From assembly GCA_003220905.1 (NCBI GenBank), contig QHTS01000360.1, forward strand, positions 1 to 6,746: 6,746 nt of DNA, written 5' to 3'. Of this stretch, positions 4,281 through 6,746 are shown piece after piece. Position numbers and translations under genes: made by a program. This stretch comes from Gemmatimonadota bacterium (GTDB taxonomy: Bacteria; Gemmatimonadota; Gemmatimonadetes; Gemmatimonadales; GWC2-71-9). How positions within the stretch are numbered: the stretch's first letter is position 1; each line of letters begins with the position of its first letter. The notes below the pieces were generated by a model that did not search any database, was not told the DNA's origin, and saw nothing but the letters and a program-made list of their open reading frames with translations.

Positions 4281-6746
4281 CTATTGCGCCGTCTCCGGCG
4301 AAGGCCGCCGCAGCTCGGCGGCCCGAGACACGATCCTGGGCACGTTGGCCGCGCGGAGCGCCGCATTCACGGCCTGCAGGTCGCGACCCAGGACCGCGCG
4401 CAACGCGAGGAGCTGACGCTGGAGCTCCGATGCGAACATGCGGTACACGTCGTAGGCCTGCGCGGGCGGTCGGGCATCGACGCTCGCCACCATCCCGCTC
4501 AGCCCGCTGATCCGCTCCACCAACTTCGGGGGAAAGTTCAACGGGTCCTGGAACGACCGGTTGCGCACTTGGTAGAGCTCGCCTTCGATCGCGGCGAGCC
4601 GGTCGGCCAGCGTCCGGGTGCTCGAAGCCAGGCGTGTGGTGTCGGACGCCGCCTGGAGCCGGTCCTCGAGCTGGGCCTGCACGTTGCGGATCGTGATCAC
4701 GGCGGTCACGCCCGCGTTGACGGTGTCGCGCAGCCGCTTCAGGAACGTGAACTGCTCGCGCAGCTCCGCCGGCGTCACCTTGGAGCGCGGATCGACCTTG
4801 AGCGCGAACCGCTGTGTGTACGTCCGGCCCCCCACGCGCAGCCGCGTCTGATACACGCCCGGCAACGCCCTGGGACCGTCGGTCCCGACGCCGACCATTC
4901 CCCAGAACGCGACGGCGTCAGGGTACTTCATGTTCCAGACGAACATGTTCAGGCCCTGCTTGTTCGGCACTCGGGGCGCGGCCGGCGGGCGCCGGGGCCA
5001 CGGCTTGTCGGCGTCCTTGAGCGTATCGGAGACGATGCTGTCGATCTTCACGCTATCCGTCACGCCCGCCTGCTTGAGACTGTCCGTCCGGACGTGCTTC
5101 ACGCTGTCGGCGCGCACGCTGTCCGCGGCGGTGAGCGAGTCCGCCCGGCTCGTGAAACTGCGGATCACGTGACCGGCGGCGTCGAGGATGTCGAGTGTGA
5201 GCCGCTGGTCCTTGTCCTTCAGCCAGTAATAGATCATCGCCCCGTTGGGCGGGTTTTTCCCCACCGGGTGCGCCTCGTTCGACGGGAAGGAGAAGCCGCC
5301 CGACCAATCGACGCGGAAGGCGTCGCGGGGCTTGAACAGGTGCGCGGCTTCGCGCGGTGTGGCCCGCACGAGCTCGCGCAGCGGCGAGATGTCGTCCAGG
5401 ATCCAGAACGAGCGCCCGTGGGTCGCCACCACGAGGTCGCCCTCCTTGATCACGAGGTCGTGCACCGGGACGATCGGGAGGTTGCGGCGCAGCGACTCCC
5501 AGTGAGCGCCGTCGTCGAACGACACCCACACCCCGCGCTCCGTGCCCGCGAACAGCAGGCCGCGCCGCACCGGGTCTTCCCGCACGACGCGCACGAACTC
5601 GGTCGCGGGGATCCCGTTCACCAGCTTGGTCCATGTCTTGCCGTAGTCGGTGGTCCGGTAGATGTAGGGCGCGCGGTCCTCGAGCTGGTAGCGGTTCGCC
5701 GCCAGGTAGGCGGTGCCCGGCGCGAACCGCGACGCTTCGATGCTCGAGATGCGGGTGAACGGCGCGACGTCGAGCGGCGTCACATTCGTCCACGTTTTCC
5801 CGCCGTCTCGCGTCACGTGGATGAGCCCGTCGTCCGAGCCTGTCCAGATCAGGCCTTTCACGCGCGGTGACTCGGCCAGCGCGAAAATCGTGGCGTAGTA
5901 TTCGGCCGTCGTCTGGTCGAGGGTGATCGGCCCGCCCGAGACACCGAGGGTGGTGGGATCGTGCCGCGTGAGATCGGGCGAGATCGGCGTCCAGCTCTGC
6001 CCCTCGTTGACGGAGCGGAAGAGCACGTTCGCGCCGGAGTAGAGCACGTGCGGGTCGTGCGGAGAGATCAGGAGCGGCGCCGTCCACTGGAAGCGGTACT
6101 TCCCTTCCCCCGCCGGGTGCCCGTCCGGACTGTCGGGCCAAGGGTTGATGATCCGAAAGAAGCCGGTCTTGTGGTCGACGCGCGCCAGGAATCCGGAGTT
6201 GTCCCCGCCGTACGTGATGTCGGGGTCGTCCGGCCGCGCCTGTACGTGTCCCGCTTCCCCCGCCACGTCGTACCACTGAGCCCGATTGATCCCGGCCGAC
6301 CAGCGGCTGGGCCCGCACACGCCGCTGTTGTCCTGCTGCGCACCGCACACGCGGTAGGGGAAGTGATTCGTCGTCGTGACGTGGTAGAATTGCGCCGTGG
6401 CGTAGTCCTGATCGCTCCACGTCTTGCCGCCGTTGAACGACACGTTCGCACCGCCGTCGTTCCCTTCGATCATACGCTGCGGATCGTTGGAAGCGATCCA
6501 CATGTCGTGGTTGTCGCCGTGCGGATCGGGCAGCACTTTGAAGGTCACGCCGCCGTCGATCGACTTGTAGGCCAGCACATTCAGCGCGTACACGGTGTTC
6601 GTGTCCTTGGGATCGGCGAAGACGCGCGAATAGTACCAGGGCCGCTGGCGCAGCTTGCGGTCGGCGTTGACGTAGCGCCACGTCGCCCCGCCGTCTTCCG
6701 AGCGGTACACGCCGCCCTGGTCGGCCTCGATCAACGCCCAGACGCG
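4281..6746 (-). CDS. Large Asp-box (BNR/sortilin-type) beta-propeller protein, 5' end outside window
   Basis: The frame runs from the window edge to TAG at 4281-4283, showing 821 residues; relatives are usually about 1000 residues or more, so an N-terminal part with a probable signal peptide is missing. The TTG at 6734 is internal to a conserved block (WALIEAD). Seven Asp-box-like blades are visible: SEDGGATW (16-23), SIDGGVTF (62-69), SFNGGKTW (103-110), SVNEGQSW (245-252), TRDGGKTW (312-319), TTDYGKTW (365-372) and SFDDGAHW (409-416). Family landmarks are HGDNHDMW (76-83), GAQQDNSG (135-142) and ATHGRSFWILDD (441-452). After the propeller come a strand-rich segment, an Asp-Ser linker (535-581), an Ig-like segment around residues 600-654 (VWNMKYPDA, then GVYQTRLRVGGRTYTQRF), and a helical, probably coiled-coil tail. 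Such proteins are often labelled 'glycosyl hydrolase' or 'sortilin-like', but no catalytic residues can be named; carbohydrate or protein binding outside the cell is the safer reading. Confidence 0.9.
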   Translation of the reverse strand, partial: RVWALIEADQGGVYRSEDGGATWRYVNADRKLRQRPWYYSRVFADPKDTNTVYALNVLAYKSIDGGVTFKVLPDPHGDNHDMWIASNDPQRMIEGNDGGANVSFNGGKTWSDQDYATAQFYHVTTTNHFPYRVCGAQQDNSGVCGPSRWSAGINRAQWYDVAGEAGHVQARPDDPDITYGGDNSGFLARVDHKTGFFRIINPWPDSPDGHPAGEGKYRFQWTAPLLISPHDPHVLYSGANVLFRSVNEGQSWTPISPDLTRHDPTTLGVSGGPITLDQTTAEYYATIFALAESPRVKGLIWTGSDDGLIHVTRDGGKTWTNVTPLDVAPFTRISSIEASRFAPGTAYLAANRYQLEDRAPYIYRTTDYGKTWTKLVNGIPATEFVRVVREDPVRRGLLFAGTERGVWVSFDDGAHWESLRRNLPIVPVHDLVIKEGDLVVATHGRSFWILDDISPLRELVRATPREAAHLFKPRDAFRVDWSGGFSFPSNEAHPVGKNPPNGAMIYYWLKDKDQRLTLDILDAAGHVIRSFTSRADSLTAADSVRADSVKHVRTDSLKQAGVTDSVKIDSIVSDTLKDADKPWPRRPPAAPRVPNKQGLNMFVWNMKYPDAVAFWGMVGVGTDGPRALPGVYQTRLRVGGRTYTQRFALKVDPRSKVTPAELREQFTFLKRLRDTVNAGVTAVITIRNVQAQLEDRLQAASDTTRLASSTRTLADRLAAIEGELYQVRNRSFQDPLNFPPKLVERISGLSGMVASVDARPPAQAYDVYRMFASELQRQLLALRAVLGRDLQAVNAALRAANVPRIVSRAAELRRPSPETAQ
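5004..5144 (-). other. Asp-Ser-[Val/Leu/Ile] repeat linker within the Asp-box protein
   Basis: A 47-residue stretch repeats a short unit at irregular spacing: ADSL, ADSV, ADSV, TDSL, TDSV, IDSI, SDTL. It lies between the strand-rich segment after the propeller and the Ig-like segment, and a Pro/Arg-rich hinge (PWPRRPPAAPRVP) follows it. It has no cysteine or aromatic residues and is rich in charged and small residues, so a flexible or helical spacer is likely. The pattern looks like slippage-grown low-complexity sequence rather than a folded domain. Confidence 0.6.

Noticed and set aside
4275..5870. 531-codon open frame on the plus strand antisense to the Asp-box gene
   Set aside because: It is rich in Arg, His, Pro and Gly with no recognisable motif, and lies wholly opposite a gene with clear family motifs. 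Long antisense frames are expected at this GC content.
5053..6681. 542-codon alternate frame on the minus strand inside the Asp-box gene
   Set aside because: Very Arg-rich with no Asp-boxes; the overlapping frame carries all conserved blocks.
1..6746. CRISPR array, tRNA, rRNA, transposase, integrase or defence gene cluster
   Set aside because: No regularly spaced direct repeats, no cloverleaf or rRNA-like sequence, and no protein with such motifs. The two intergenic repeat elements are the only mobile-looking features, and no transposase is encoded here.

Overview
The window is high-GC bacterial DNA (G+C-rich by eye, with strong G/C bias at third codon positions). It carries four protein genes, two of them cut by the window edges. 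The mix suggests a soil- or sediment-type bacterium, most like Gemmatimonadota and less likely Acidobacteriota. The reasons are a large secreted Asp-box (BNR/sortilin-type) repeat protein, a secreted DUF885 protein, Asp-Ser-[Val/Leu/Ile] linker peptides, and an intergenic repeat whose translation reads 'CHPERRRREGSASES'. This taxonomic call is inference only; there is no rRNA or marker gene here.

Layout: 1-1109 (+) is the C-terminal part of a PF10091-type glucoamylase-like glycoside hydrolase. 1110-1310 is a 201-bp intergenic region with three consecutive strong hairpins (1128-1219) and then a candidate promoter (1235-1263). 1311-2285 (+) is a 6-phosphofructokinase. It ends 10 bp before the convergent stop of the next gene. 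2296-4119 (-) encodes a secreted DUF885 (COG4805) predicted metallopeptidase-like protein. 4120-4280 is a 161-bp spacer filled largely by two head-to-head copies of a 'GTCATCCTGAGC...GCGAAGGATCT' repeat. 4281-6746 (-) is the 3' part of a large Asp-box beta-propeller protein whose start lies beyond the window.

The genes do not form a recognisable dedicated system. The plus-strand pair (glucan hydrolase, then phosphofructokinase) could loosely be linked through carbohydrate use, but the hairpin region and promoter between them argue for separate expression. The minus-strand pair is co-directional and both products are probably extracytoplasmic, so they could be co-transcribed across the repeat pair, but no shared substrate can be read from the sequence.

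The most useful points are corrections and details. Two reading frames run open into the intergenic repeats, so the longest-ORF starts (1128 and 4200) are artefacts and the proper starts are 1311 and 4119. The phosphofructokinase has Asn in place of the usual Mg-binding Asp of the GGDGS motif and has lost part of the effector site. The two intergenic repeat elements are the main structures left unexplained by genes. I found no evidence for a novel multi-gene system, CRISPR array, RNA gene, transposase or prophage.
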